Below are positions 31,115-41,630 of a stretch of 64,000 nt of DNA, piece by piece. Each line of letters opens with the position of its first letter. Position 1 is the stretch's first letter. Position numbers and translations under genes: made by a program. The DNA comes from Hirsutella rhossiliensis (Eukaryota; Ascomycota; Sordariomycetes; Hypocreales; Ophiocordycipitaceae): contig NW_025408667.1 of the NCBI RefSeq assembly GCF_020360975.1, forward strand, positions 744,001-808,000. Direction: 5' to 3'. The notes beneath the pieces were generated by a model. The model ran no database searches. It was given only the letters and a program-made list of their open reading frames with translations, and had not been told where the DNA came from.

Positions 31115-33297
31115 GCTTGAGCCTGTTGTCCGTCTTGACTGCATCCCGGTAGCCTGTTCTACGCCTTGCTCTTCGTTTGGATGGAAGGAGGGAGGAGCAA
31201 ACATATCACGCGCGGCGAGGCGTGTCGTGGCTTTGATACATGTATTGCGCGCTTTCAACTGCGTGATGATTTTCCCTGTTTTTTTTTGCCCTGTTCTCCG
31301 GATAACCTTGCGTGTATTGGTTCTTCTCCTTTCAAAGTCCCCAGCGCCCGCCGCAGGTGTTGATTCCCTCCTTTGCGACTTTGGAAGCAAAATGGAGGCA
31401 CGCCGTCGACGAGGGACCTATGGGGATGATGATGATGGGGAGAGCGGCACGGCACGGCACATAATCACTACGGTTGGGACTTTGGGGGAGACGGCGTCTT
31501 GTGGGCGTGGAGGTGTATGTAGGCTTGTTCTTTTACGGCGACACAATAGACAGACGTCTGAGGAGGCGTTTGACAATTCTTTGGGTGCTCGCCAACTTGA
31601 CAAGGAGATGGCCCCAGGAGCCGCAACTCGGCGCCGTCGTAGACGTGAGAGGGATGGGATGACCCGAGCAAAGACACACCCTTCCCCCAAGGAAGAGGCC
31701 GATCCGTCAAGCCTCGCCAACGACAACGACAACGTCCCGGCCCGAACATCGACAGCGGAAGAAACAAACGTGGCGCCCCCCTCGGCAATGCTGCTTCACC
31801 GCACCACGGCGTCTCGCACCCGGCCCCTGGCTTTGCCATGCCTTCCCCCTCCGGCGGCGACTCGTGGCTTGAGGCTCTCTCTGCGGTGAGGAGGTAAGAA
31901 GAAGCAAGGTGCTTCCCAAAAACAGGACGAGGCTGCCACCCCCCCTCCCGGTGTATGCCATGCCATGTAGCTTGTGTATTGTATCTGCCGTGTGGCTTTC
32001 TTCCCGCGTCGGCCCGTGGGGGGGGTGGGAGAGCTGTTGGTCCGAAGCAGGACGCGGCAAGACACAGACACGCACACGCACAGGATGAGAAGCCGAGGGT
32101 TGAGTAGAGACGGAGGAAACGTCGTGTGGCCCGCGCCCTTGGCTTCGGGTAGGGGCTTGGCGTGCGCAGCCTCGACGCGGGGAGGGCGAGACGATGAGCG
32201 AGTAGGGAGACTTGTGGATGGTCAACGGGGGTCTGTGATGGGTGGTTGTTTTTTTGGCTATGGTTTCCGTATGGGACGGCGTCGAGGTGCCTTGGGGAAA
32301 GGGGTCTGTCAGATGACATCGCAGCAACCGGGTAAGCACAACGCCCGCCCATCCGTCTGGCATCAACTCGTACAGACTATAAGAAGACAGCAGTTGAGGC
32401 AGAAACAGCCGCAGCAGGGCCCGTTCCAAGCCCCGTCCGAACCAACACCCTCCGGCCGCTCAGATCCCCGCCCTCACTGCAATATCCCAATGCCGGGCCC
32501 TCAACCCCGGAAGCCGCAAACCCCAACGCAGGAGCCAACACAAGAGAAACCCGAGGACGAAAAGCAACCCCAGAAGCCGGCAAGAGGAACAGGTGGCCGG
32601 AGAAGGAAACCCAAGCCACGCGTCGCACAGATGGCTCCTCGCCAATTCTCCGTCGCCGCGACTAACGGCATGCACACAGTTGCACATGGAGTCTGCAAGG
32701 GGCACGTCGAGTTCCCGAGACGCCTCTCCCGGCCTCGCTTCTCTCCGTATAAGACGAGAGGGGAAAGAGCAGGGCCAAGGGTCGTGGTGGGACACGACGA
32801 GGATTTGCGGGAACATGGTCTCGAGGGATATAGCCTCGAATCGTCTTCAGAGAGGCAGAGAAAGCCGGGCGTCGTATTGGTGCGCCATCTCGCGAACCCT
32901 CGCAGCCTCATGTTGTGAGGGTTCCGCTCGGGAACGTCCCGCCTCCCGCCTCCGTCTCCCATCTCCTGCCTCCATCGTCCACGAGGAACAAAGGGGAGCT
33001 ACCATGCTACTAGCAGCAACACCAGAGTAGACGACATATATTTGATGTCGAGAATCCCCCGTCCCTAGCTGCAGCCTCTCCTCATGGACACTTCTCCTCC
33101 GCCCGCCGTTCTTTGCCCATGCTCCTGTCCCGATTCCATTGACTTTCAACTGCATCAAGTTCAAGCCTGCTTCGCCCTAAGCCTTAATCTCTTTCCAATC
33201 TTCGTCAACCGCAGCCGGGTCCCATAGCTCGGCTGCGCATCTCCCTTACCCCTGCTGCTAGCACCACCAAGAGAACCAGAATCGGGAACTCATCGCC
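31115..33297. other. Intergenic, no supported gene
   Basis: About 2.2 kb between two rightward genes. Overlapping frames of up to 314 codons exist on both strands, but all are Arg/Pro/Gly-rich with no domain. The region downstream of MCM2 carries T-rich stretches (for example 31,270-31,285) suitable for 3' end formation, and an ATG-repeat tract (GATGATGATG) near 31,425-31,437. Confidence 0.5.
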
Positions 33298-36200
33298 ATG
33301 GCCGCCAACAAGACAGACGCTCCAGACGTAGCCGACCCTCTGCGCTCTCATCTCTTGGCAGAAGACATCACGGCCTCGCCCCAGACGGCCCTCCCGCCCC
33401 GAGGCCCTCCTGATCGCCAAAACTTCCCCGGGCATGACGCTTGCCACCCCATGCCCTTGGCGACAGGACCCCTGGAATCCATTGCCCTCGGAGACGATGC
33501 CCCGTCTCCCGCGTCTCCGCCCTTGGCCACCAATGAGCTCGGCATCCTCTCCCGCAAAAACACCTTATGGCCCAGCGTCGCGGCCGTGTCCAGCGCGGAA
33601 GCGAGCATCAGCCCAACCGAGTCGCCGCCACTGACCGGGGCCTCGCTTGGAGGCTTCTCCATTGGCAGCCCGACGATGAGCTCCGCGGCCGCGTCGCCTC
33701 GCATAGGTCTTCTTTCTCGAAGGCACCGACAGCCGACGACTGTGTTAGAGCGTGTAAAGACGGTCTTTTCTCGGCGGGCGACGTCGTCACACGAGACCGG
33801 CTCGGAGCCCCTCCAGCCATCTGCCGGTTCCGAGGGACTGCAGGGCGTCTCCGATCGTTCGGATGTAGAGGCAGAGGCAGGCCAAGGTCTTGGACAGGGT
33901 GGGGGTGGTGAGAGCGATGGAGAATCGGACGAAGCCATGTTCAAAAAGAAATTCGGTACGCTGCCCCTGGAGTTTGTCCGATTTAAGCGTGCAAAAGAAA
34001 CGATCAACTGACGTTGGGACCATCCAGCCGAAGCCCCGACGTATTGCTCGTCCAAGAGGAACGTCCAGACCCCGCGGAATGGCCCCCCGTCTATCGTCAT
34101 GATCGGCCTGTCCTTCATATCGACCGCCATGAGCATCGGGTGGCTCTGGGTGGCCGGGACTAGGCCGCGATACGGCCATGTGATCTCGTCGAGCGGCTTC
34201 ATGCTCCCAGCGACGGCGACAATACTCGCCACGCTCGTGTCCAGGAGCATCGAGCTGATATCTGCCACCGTAGTCATCTCGTGCGTCGGGCAGATTCTGA
34301 GCCAACGTTCCGCGAACCAGCCTGAGCGCGGCATGACGTTGGCCGAGATGACGATGCGCAACTGGATCCTCCAGCCGGGCACAATCATCACGGGCTATGG
34401 GAAGTTGAAGTATACCATCTTCACCGTGCTCGGGCTGCCATGTCTGTTGGCGGCAGTTGCCATCACGCTGTACACGCCGGCCTCGGATGCCTTGGTGTCG
34501 CCCAAGCTCTTGCTTGGCAAGTGGCAGTCGCGTGAACTCGTTGGCCTCGTTCGCTCGTCCTACGCCAACACCATGTATGCCAAAAGGACTTGCCCTTACA
34601 TGTTTCGAGAGGACATCGACAAGCACGCTCCTGAGTCGTGCTTGAATGTCCAGTTCTCGGGACAGTCGTATCGCAACTTGCAGGGCTTTATGGAGAGGTG
34701 GATGAGCATCAGTGGCTCTGTCTCTGGCAACAGCTTCGGCTACGAGGGTGACCTCGCCCAACGTCCCGTCGGCACCAATCTGCTGTACGATAACACGACC
34801 ATGACGGGGGTCTGGATCGAGACGGAACACGCCAACGTGACGGGGAAATTCGAGGAGCACCAGCGCATCGTCAACAACGTCACCATGGCCATGCCGCATC
34901 CTGGCGTCTATGCCGCCGCCACGAGCCGTACCAATGGGATCCTGCAGCCCGATGACCTGGACAGCATGGGCGAGTACTCCATCCGTGCCAGCGTCGTTTC
35001 GCCCACCATCAATGTCATGTGCGTCAACATGAGCCGCGACGAGCTCGCGCCCCTCGTGTATACCGAGTGGCCGCGCAGCCGCACAAGGACGACTGGCGTC
35101 GGAAACCAGACCAAGGGCCTGGATGACTGGGCAGGCGACGTGCCGCGCTTTGTCGAGGGGCCGAGGGCTCGATATCTCAACCGCACCGTGGTCGACGACA
35201 TCTTCAGATGGGGTCCCAAGTACGAGCGCTGGCCACCCGCCTTTCAGTTCGTAAGTGCCGTGATGGCGCCTGGGCCAGTGCCGCGGTGTTTCTCGCTGAC
35301 CATGTACAGTACCCGGCCGATTACAACCTCGCCATCAACGCATCCGGGTACAAATCCGACGCCCTCTACCTGCTGGCAAAGAGGGTTAACATGACCAGCT
35401 ACACGCTCTGCGAGACGCGGTCCTGGCTGTCTCCCAAATGTTCAACACACTTTAATATATCGGGAACGGCCGGAGCCAACATGTGGGCTCACTGCGAGGA
35501 CGCGGAGGACCCCAACGCCTATCGCCGTTGGGTAAAGGAAGATCCGAACGGGGACGGTAAATGGGGAGTTCCTGACAAGGATTGGAAAGTATGTCGGCTT
35601 TCCGTCAGATGTCCTGCTGCGATAACAGAAGAGAGGAATATCCTGTGCTGACGCCGAGACACAGCATCTTGCCGAGCAATGGCGGCTGTCGATGGATCTC
35701 AACGGTGGCAGCTATAACAACAATGCCTCCAACGCGCGAATCCTGACGCAGCTCGCCCTGGACGAGCATGAGCTTCCATCGGACCTTCCATCCTTGGCCG
35801 AGGCCGTGGCCGTGTTTGGTAGCTCCATGTTGGTCATCGGCTCCGTCGACACACCCTTCCGACACAATTGGACCTTCACCGCGCCCGACAATGTCCTGGA
35901 AGCGCCGGGATTGCCGCAGCGATTCCACGCATCCATCATCTCAAAGGAGTACCAGTCTGGGGACATCAAACCGTGGAAAAGGTGGTTCTACTTGGTCCTC
36001 GCTGTCGTCCCCGTCGTCAATGTTTGCTGTTTGGCATACTTTTCGTGGCACCGCCGGATCATGACCGACTTCACCGAGCCCGTAAACGTCTTCGCCTTGG
36101 CTATGAACAGCCCGCCCAGTTCCCAAATCAAGGGCAGCTGCGGTGGAGGTCCGCAGGAGCATCATTTCATGGTGCCGTGGCGAGTCACACACATCAAAGG

Positions 36201-36345
36201 AGCCAACCACTACTTTTTTGAAAGCGCCAACGAGAGGCCGTGGAGTGAAAAGCACAAGGAACAGGTCGCTTCCGCGGCCAAGGAATACGGCCAAGTGCCG
36301 GGAAGCAACGCCAGGAAGCTGCGCTTGCGCCGAGGTTGGTTGTGA
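33298..36345 (+). CDS. Four-TM membrane protein with large glycosylated ectodomain, function unknown
   Basis: Four exons (33298-33955, 34028-35250, 35310-35588, 35665-36345) encode 946 aa. A Ser/Pro-rich cytoplasmic N-terminus (about 220 residues, with LSRRHR and VFSRRAT patches) is followed by three hydrophobic segments (IGLSFISTAMSIGWLWVAG; MLPATATILATLV...TVVISCVG; TIFTVLGLPCLLAAVAITLY), a very large loop with many N-x-S/T sites (for example YDNTTM, NNVTM, LNRTV, INASG, NMTSY, NNNAS) and scattered Cys, then a last membrane segment (WFYLVLAVVPVVNVCCLAYF) and a short tail. The loop is most likely extracellular or lumenal. I recall fungal proteins of this shape misnamed formylmethionine deformylase-like; no deformylase motif is visible. 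Function unknown. Confidence 0.85.
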
Positions 36346-37078
36346 GAAGGTTTTGGCTTGGTTTTTGCAAGAGGACAAAGGATGGGGCTGAGATGCGAGT
36401 GTGGATGAGCAGTTGGCCAGTTGCTAATGGGAGAAATGAGCCTTGATGAACCACTTGATCTCTCTGAGCATTGCGAGTGTCGACGTGTGTATTGTAGACG
36501 TGCCGGGACTTGGTCTCCACAATGTGACCGAGCGATTCCCTGTGCTGCAGTAGAAGAAACGACGGGTAGATGTTGATGCAGGGGCAGGGGGACGTTGACG
36601 AGCAGGGGACCGAGACTAACAGGCCCGGCGAGTCCGGGGTCGGAGTCGGCAGTCTCGAGTCATGCAGCTGCCGGGCCGACGAGGGCACTGGCGACGACGA
36701 TCTTGCCGAGATGGGACGGACTCTTTTTGACGCCGACGAATCCGGAGAGGAGCGAGAGAGCATTCCACCGCCGAGCTGCAGCCACGTTGTTTTTCTCCCG
36801 TCCTCATGCTAGACTTGTTTCATTGCCGTGGTGCCCAGTGCATTGTTTGCCTCGACGCGACCGAGACATGGACCTTGTTGACCAGCGTGTCGAGATGGAC
36901 AAGGGTCCAGACCAAGCACTGGCAGTGCTGGCAGTGCTGCGTACGAGGTGCAGAAGGCACTGTACATGCTGTACACGGCAACGCGTGGACGCAATCCCCC
37001 GAGACACGGAGCCCTGGCAGACAAAGGCTGTCGTATCCACTCGGTACTCCTTGCCTGCCGCCGCAGTTCTCTCAGTTA

Positions 37079-37609
37079 TTAATAATACGTATTAGCCTTT
37101 GGAGGCGGAGCGGCAGCGGGACCTCGCACAGTTGGGGTCGAAGGGGTCTCGTGGGCGCTCTCAAGCTGCATGGACGGGCCGTCGAGGAGCGCTTTGACGG
37201 TGCGTCGTGATGGGGATCCGGCGGCTCGACGGTTTTCGCCATGGTTTGCCCGTCGAGAGGAGGAGGAGGAGGAGGTCCAGACGCGGGGTGTCGAGCGAGA
37301 ATAAGCGGGACTCGCTGGCGATCTTGGAGTCGATCTTGGCTTGGCTCTGATCGGGGGTTCGTAGGGGGTGGAGACGGGGGCCGGCCCCACCAGAGCTAGA
37401 GAGGTGGATGGCTCGCCGGCGACTGTTGGTTGGATGGCGATGAAATTTGGCGTGGGACAAGTGGTGAGAAGAGAGTGGGAGATGGAAGAGGTGGACGTGG
37501 GAAGAGGAAAAAGTCGAGGCCATCCGACAAGTCCTCGTGGGGTAACAGAGGGCAAGAGCGGCTGCTCCTCGGGGCAGACCAACAAAAACAACCACCGGCA
37601 TGCAGGCAA
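37079..37609 (-). CDS. Possible Ser/Pro-rich small protein (low confidence)
   Basis: A leftward 176-codon frame from the ATG at 37609 starts with a short hydrophobic stretch (WLFLLVCPEEQ) and continues with Ser/Thr/Pro-rich sequence containing IRAKPRSTPRSPASPAYSRS and an S-run encoded by a TCC-type microsatellite (about 37,257-37,275). It ends PPPKANTYY. The sequence looks more protein-like than neighbouring frames because it alternates charged and Pro/Ser motifs, but it has no known domain. It may be a chance frame. Confidence 0.25.
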   Translation of the reverse strand: MPACRWLFLLVCPEEQPLLPSVTPRGLVGWPRLFPLPTSTSSISHSLLTTCPTPNFIAIQPTVAGEPSTSLALVGPAPVSTPYEPPIRAKPRSTPRSPASPAYSRSTPRVWTSSSSSSRRANHGENRRAAGSPSRRTVKALLDGPSMQLESAHETPSTPTVRGPAAAPPPKANTYY

Positions 37610-38927
37610 TCAATCTATCTCCCGGTCTAACGTCTTTTATTCACCTATTCTTGGAAATGGCATGAATAATAATCGAGATGTATTTCTCAACTTCTACATT
37701 GCCAGCCAGCTCCTACAATCTCCTTGGCGAAGCAGGAGGAGGAGCAAAGCAGACATCATTGCCCGCGGCAGCAACAGGTTTCCGACAATGAGTGGCGGCC
37801 TCACAAGCACACAATGGTCCGGCTCGGCACACGCACATCCTATTTATTGCCTTTGTCCGGACCGATAGAACAGGGCCAGGCCACCTCGTCGAAGAAGCAG
37901 ATCGGAGATCGCCGTCGCCATCTCGCCGCCGCCTCCCCCAAGCCGGCGTGGCGCTTCTCGGATCTATGCATGCATTAAACTTGGGAGATGCGGTGCTGGT
38001 TGGACGCTCATTGAGACTCGGTCTTTCCTCATTGCCATTATACATGTTTACGGGCAGAGTCGAGTGTCTCATGCTAAATCTCTTCACCAACCCGAGACAG
38101 AGAGAGACAGACCCCTATCCAAGACCAACCCATGTAAACAAACAAGCACACCAAAAGACCCAAATCACTGGCGATATGCCTCGCCGCCTTACGGATGCGG
38201 ACACGGATACATACATCTTGCACAAAACCCCGTCCCCCCACACTCTGCGAGTCGTCACCCCCGCCCCCCCCCCAGCTCCCTCCCCCCCTGCAGCCAGTGA
38301 CGAATCCGTGCAGCTCCGTGCAGCCTGCTGGGCCCCCTGTACCAACTCTAACGCCACTTGGGATTGATGGGGCGAGCTGCCGGCCATGTCCGGAGCCAGA
38401 CTGGTGGTTCTGCTGGTATCATGATGCATAGGCCAGCCTACCCATCTGCCGAGAGATAGAGCTGCGAGCTTCTCTCTCATTGGGGCCCAGCCCCGAGTCT
38501 TGTTCAACGAAGCTTCCTCCCGTCTTGGCCGTATTCCCGCACTCTTCTTGCCTCCTTACCCGTGCCGCTCTCCGCTGCTCTCACTACTCTCGCAGCTCTC
38601 CTCAACCACCTCTCCCCCCTTCCTTCATACCCTCTTCCTTCGATTGATTCTTCCCTCTGTTTTTGCACTTTCTTTGTTCGGCCTCGCCGGCCTAGCCTGT
38701 AGACGCCGCATGTCCCCCTCCTGCTTCACCTCGCCGCACTAGCTCCTACGCAACCGGCCGGTCGTTACACACGCACAGCTTCCTCTCCAGACACCCACAC
38801 ACATATACAGGCGCACGGCTCCCCCGGTCGACCCGCCACCCCTGGAGAATCCAATAGCTCGAAACCGACATTACAGGGTCTAGGAACAGACGACCCCACG
38901 ACTACGACGACGATACTCGGCCCGAGT

Positions 38928-38943
38928 CCGGGGAAACCTGGGG
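38928..38943 (+). promoter_or_regulatory. Paired CreA-type SYGGRG sites
   Basis: CCGGGG (38928-38933) and CTGGGG (38938-38943) both match the CreA/CRE1 consensus SYGGRG, in the same orientation and 4 bp apart, about 240 bp upstream of the hexose transporter ATG. A further CTGGAG occurs near 38,842. Paired sites are the functional form in Aspergillus. The motif is degenerate, so chance matches are common in GC-rich DNA. Confidence 0.3.
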
Positions 38944-39179
38944 ATCAATCGACAAGCGTCACGGTTCGCCAGTTTTGAAGTTATAAGACGCTCTCGATCC
39001 GCTCTCCACATCTGCCATCTTTATCACGACAACGCATCCCCCTTCTCGTTCGGGTCTATCTGGACGACTTGCCTGCCATTGGACGCTGCTCCGCATCGCC
39101 ACTTACACGGGGTACCTCCCCCAGACCCAACCCGCGCCGCAGTGACGACGGTGCGCCTTCAGAAGACCAGGCCGCAACC

Positions 39180-41017
39180 ATGGGTGCGCTTCGCAAGGCC
39201 TCCCTATCCAGGCCGGAGGGCGAGGTGGGAAAGTCATGGCCCGGCATCGCCATCGGCTTCTTTGTCGCCTTTGGCGGCGTCTTGTTTGGGTAAGCAGTGT
39301 GAAAGCATTCTCCTCGTGCCCCTTCAAGCAGAGAATGACATGTAGGAGACAAGACAGAGGCACAGGCTGACACCATGCGCGCAGCTATGACACGGGCACC
39401 ATCAGCGGCATCCTTGCCATGCCTTACTGGCAAAGCACCTTCAGCACGGGCTACGTCAACCCCCAAGGCCACCTGGACATCACCACCAGCCAGGAGTCGG
39501 GCATCGTCTCCATCCTCTCGGCCGGCACCTTCTTCGGCGCCCTGCTCTCGCCCTTTCTCGGCGACCACGTCGGCCGCCGCCCGGCCCTGCTCATCTCCAC
39601 CTGGGTCTTCAACCTCGGTGTCGCCCTCCAGACGGCCGCCACCTCGATCCCGCTCTTCCTGGCCGGGCGCTTCTTTGCCGGCTTGGGCGTCGGTCTCATC
39701 TCTGCTCTGAGTAGGTCAACCCCTGAGCCTCCCTCCCCTGTCGATGGATTCGCCATGCCAAAGAAACAGTGCACAGAGAGAGGACATGTCACTAACACCA
39801 TGCCCCCAGTCCCCCTCTACCAGTCCGAGACAGCCCCCAAATGGATCCGCGGCGCCATCGTCGGCGCCTACCAACTCGCCATCACAATCGGCCTCCTCGT
39901 CGCCGCCGTCGTCAACAACGCCACTGGGTCCCGCTCCGACACGGGCAGCTACCGCATCCCCGTCGCCGTCCAGTTCGCCTGGTCGCTGATCCTCTTCGCC
40001 GGCATGCTCGTCCTCCCCGAGACGCCGCGCTTCCTCGTCCGCTCCGGCCGCGACGACGGCGCCGCCCGCGCCCTCGGCACCATCCGCCGCCTGCCCGCCG
40101 ACCACCCGGCCGTCCGCCGCGAGCTCGACGAGATTCGCGCCCACCACGAGCACGAGATGAGCCTCGGCTCCGCGTCGTATCTCGACCTCTTCCGGCCGCC
40201 GATCCTGAAGCGTCAGTTTACCGGCATGGCGCTGCAGGCGCTGCAGCAGCTCACCGGCATCAACTTCATCTTCTATTACGGCACAAAGTACTTTCAGAAC
40301 TCGGGCGTCTCCAGCGGCTTCGTCATCCAGATGATCACCTCGGCCATCAACGTCGCCTCCACCATCCCGGGCCTCTACGCCACCGACAAATGGGGCCGCC
40401 GCCCTCTGCTCCTCTGGGGCGCCGTCGGCATGTGCGTCTCGCAGTTCATCGTCGCCATGTGCGGCACTCTCTCGTCGGGCCAGGCCGACGACGGCGTCGT
40501 CTTCGTCACCAACCTCGCCGGCCAGAAGACCGCCGTCGCCTTCTCGTGCATCTACATCTTCTTCTTCGCCTCCACCTGGGGCCCCCTGGCCTGGGTCGTC
40601 ACGGGCGAGATCTTCCCCCTCAAGACGCGCGCCAAGTCGCTCAGCATCACCACCGCCACCAACTGGCTCCTCAACTGGGCCATTGCCTACGCCACCCCCT
40701 ACCTCGTCAACTTTGGCGACGGCTTCGCCAACCTCCAGTCCAAGATCTTCTTCGTCTGGTTCGGCGCCTGCTTCCTCTGCATCGCCTTTGTCTACTTCTT
40801 CATCTACGAGACAAAGGGCCTCTCCCTCGAGGAGGTCGACCAGCTCTATACCGAGGTCCCCTCGGCTCGCAAGTCGACAAAGTGGACGCCCAACGATAGC
40901 TGGGTCCGGCGCCAGAGCATTGCCCAGGAGGGCCCCGACCACAAGAAACGCAATTCCGCCGACGCCGACGCCGGCCACGACGCACACCCTCAAGGGGAAG
41001 ATAAGGAGACGGCATAG
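39180..41017 (+). CDS. MFS hexose transporter or glucose sensor (sugar porter family)
   Basis: Three exons (39180-39289, 39385-39710, 39810-41017) encode 547 aa with the 12 expected membrane helices. Sugar-porter signatures in order: GYDTGTISGI, DHVGRRPALL, GRFFAGLGVGLISALIPLYQ, PETPRFLV, QQLTGINFIFYYG, WGRRPLLLWG, VVTGEIFPLKTRAKS and YETKGLSLEEVDQLY. The QQLTGIN motif and the PESPR-like PETPR fit a hexose carrier. It would act at the plasma membrane and import glucose or related hexoses by proton symport, or act as a low-affinity sensor; the general appearance recalls Neurospora RCO-3, but I cannot assign orthology. The tail of about 50 residues is short, unlike the long signalling tails of yeast Snf3/Rgt2. 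CreA-type sites upstream suggest carbon regulation. Confidence 0.93.
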
Positions 41018-41630
41018 ACAAGCGTTCTATAGTTTCATTCTTCTACTTCTTGTTACTTTGTTTTGTTGCCCTCGCGCTCCCCCAGCGTGTCTGTTGAGCT
41101 TGGATTCAAGTTCTAAATGCATCATGGATATACGCTATCGAGGGCACCAATTCCGGGCCCGTCGAAAAGAATTGTCAATACACATATAGGGAGAGTATCT
41201 CCTCTCCAGCGTTTCTACTCTTCTCTTCATCTCGTTTCTCCGCATAAACGACGTCGGGGCATGGAAGCAGGCGGCCACGAGTTGCTGCTGTTTTATATCG
41301 GCTCCCAGTTCTTCTATACATGTTACATGTGGCATTCAGTGAGCATATCCGGAAGCCGGTTAAAACCATTCCTCTCGATGACCTTACTGTCCAGCGGTGT
41401 TTCATCGAGATGTGCCCTATTGACTGTTTGGCCTCATCTCGAGCAAGGAGTCATCCAGTGCAAGAAAATGGAGTAGTGGAATTTATTGAACGTACGCTGT
41501 GCTTGACTGAGCAGAGAGGTTAACCATAGGCAGCATTCTCGTAGGGCATCCAATCTCGTCGTAAAAAACCTCTCCACCCCAAGCGGCGGTCATATGATCG
41601 CAATCATCCCGACCAACGGCACATCCCGTC
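41018..41630. other. Convergent 3' flanks of transporter and calpain
   Basis: A 613-bp gap between two genes ending toward each other. No gene is seen. AT content is slightly raised, consistent with polyadenylation regions. Confidence 0.55.

Larger units (their letters stand above)
36346..39179. other. Long intergenic region upstream of the hexose transporter
   Basis: About 2.8 kb containing one weak leftward candidate frame (listed separately). The remainder has no domain. From about 38,500 to 39,170 the DNA is strongly pyrimidine-rich, the usual look of a long fungal leader and promoter. Confidence 0.5.

Noticed and set aside
31974..32918. Rightward 314-codon frame between MCM2 and the membrane protein
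   Set aside because: Composition is like the other spurious frames (Arg/Gln/Pro), it overlaps long leftward frames, and it has no domain or splice support.
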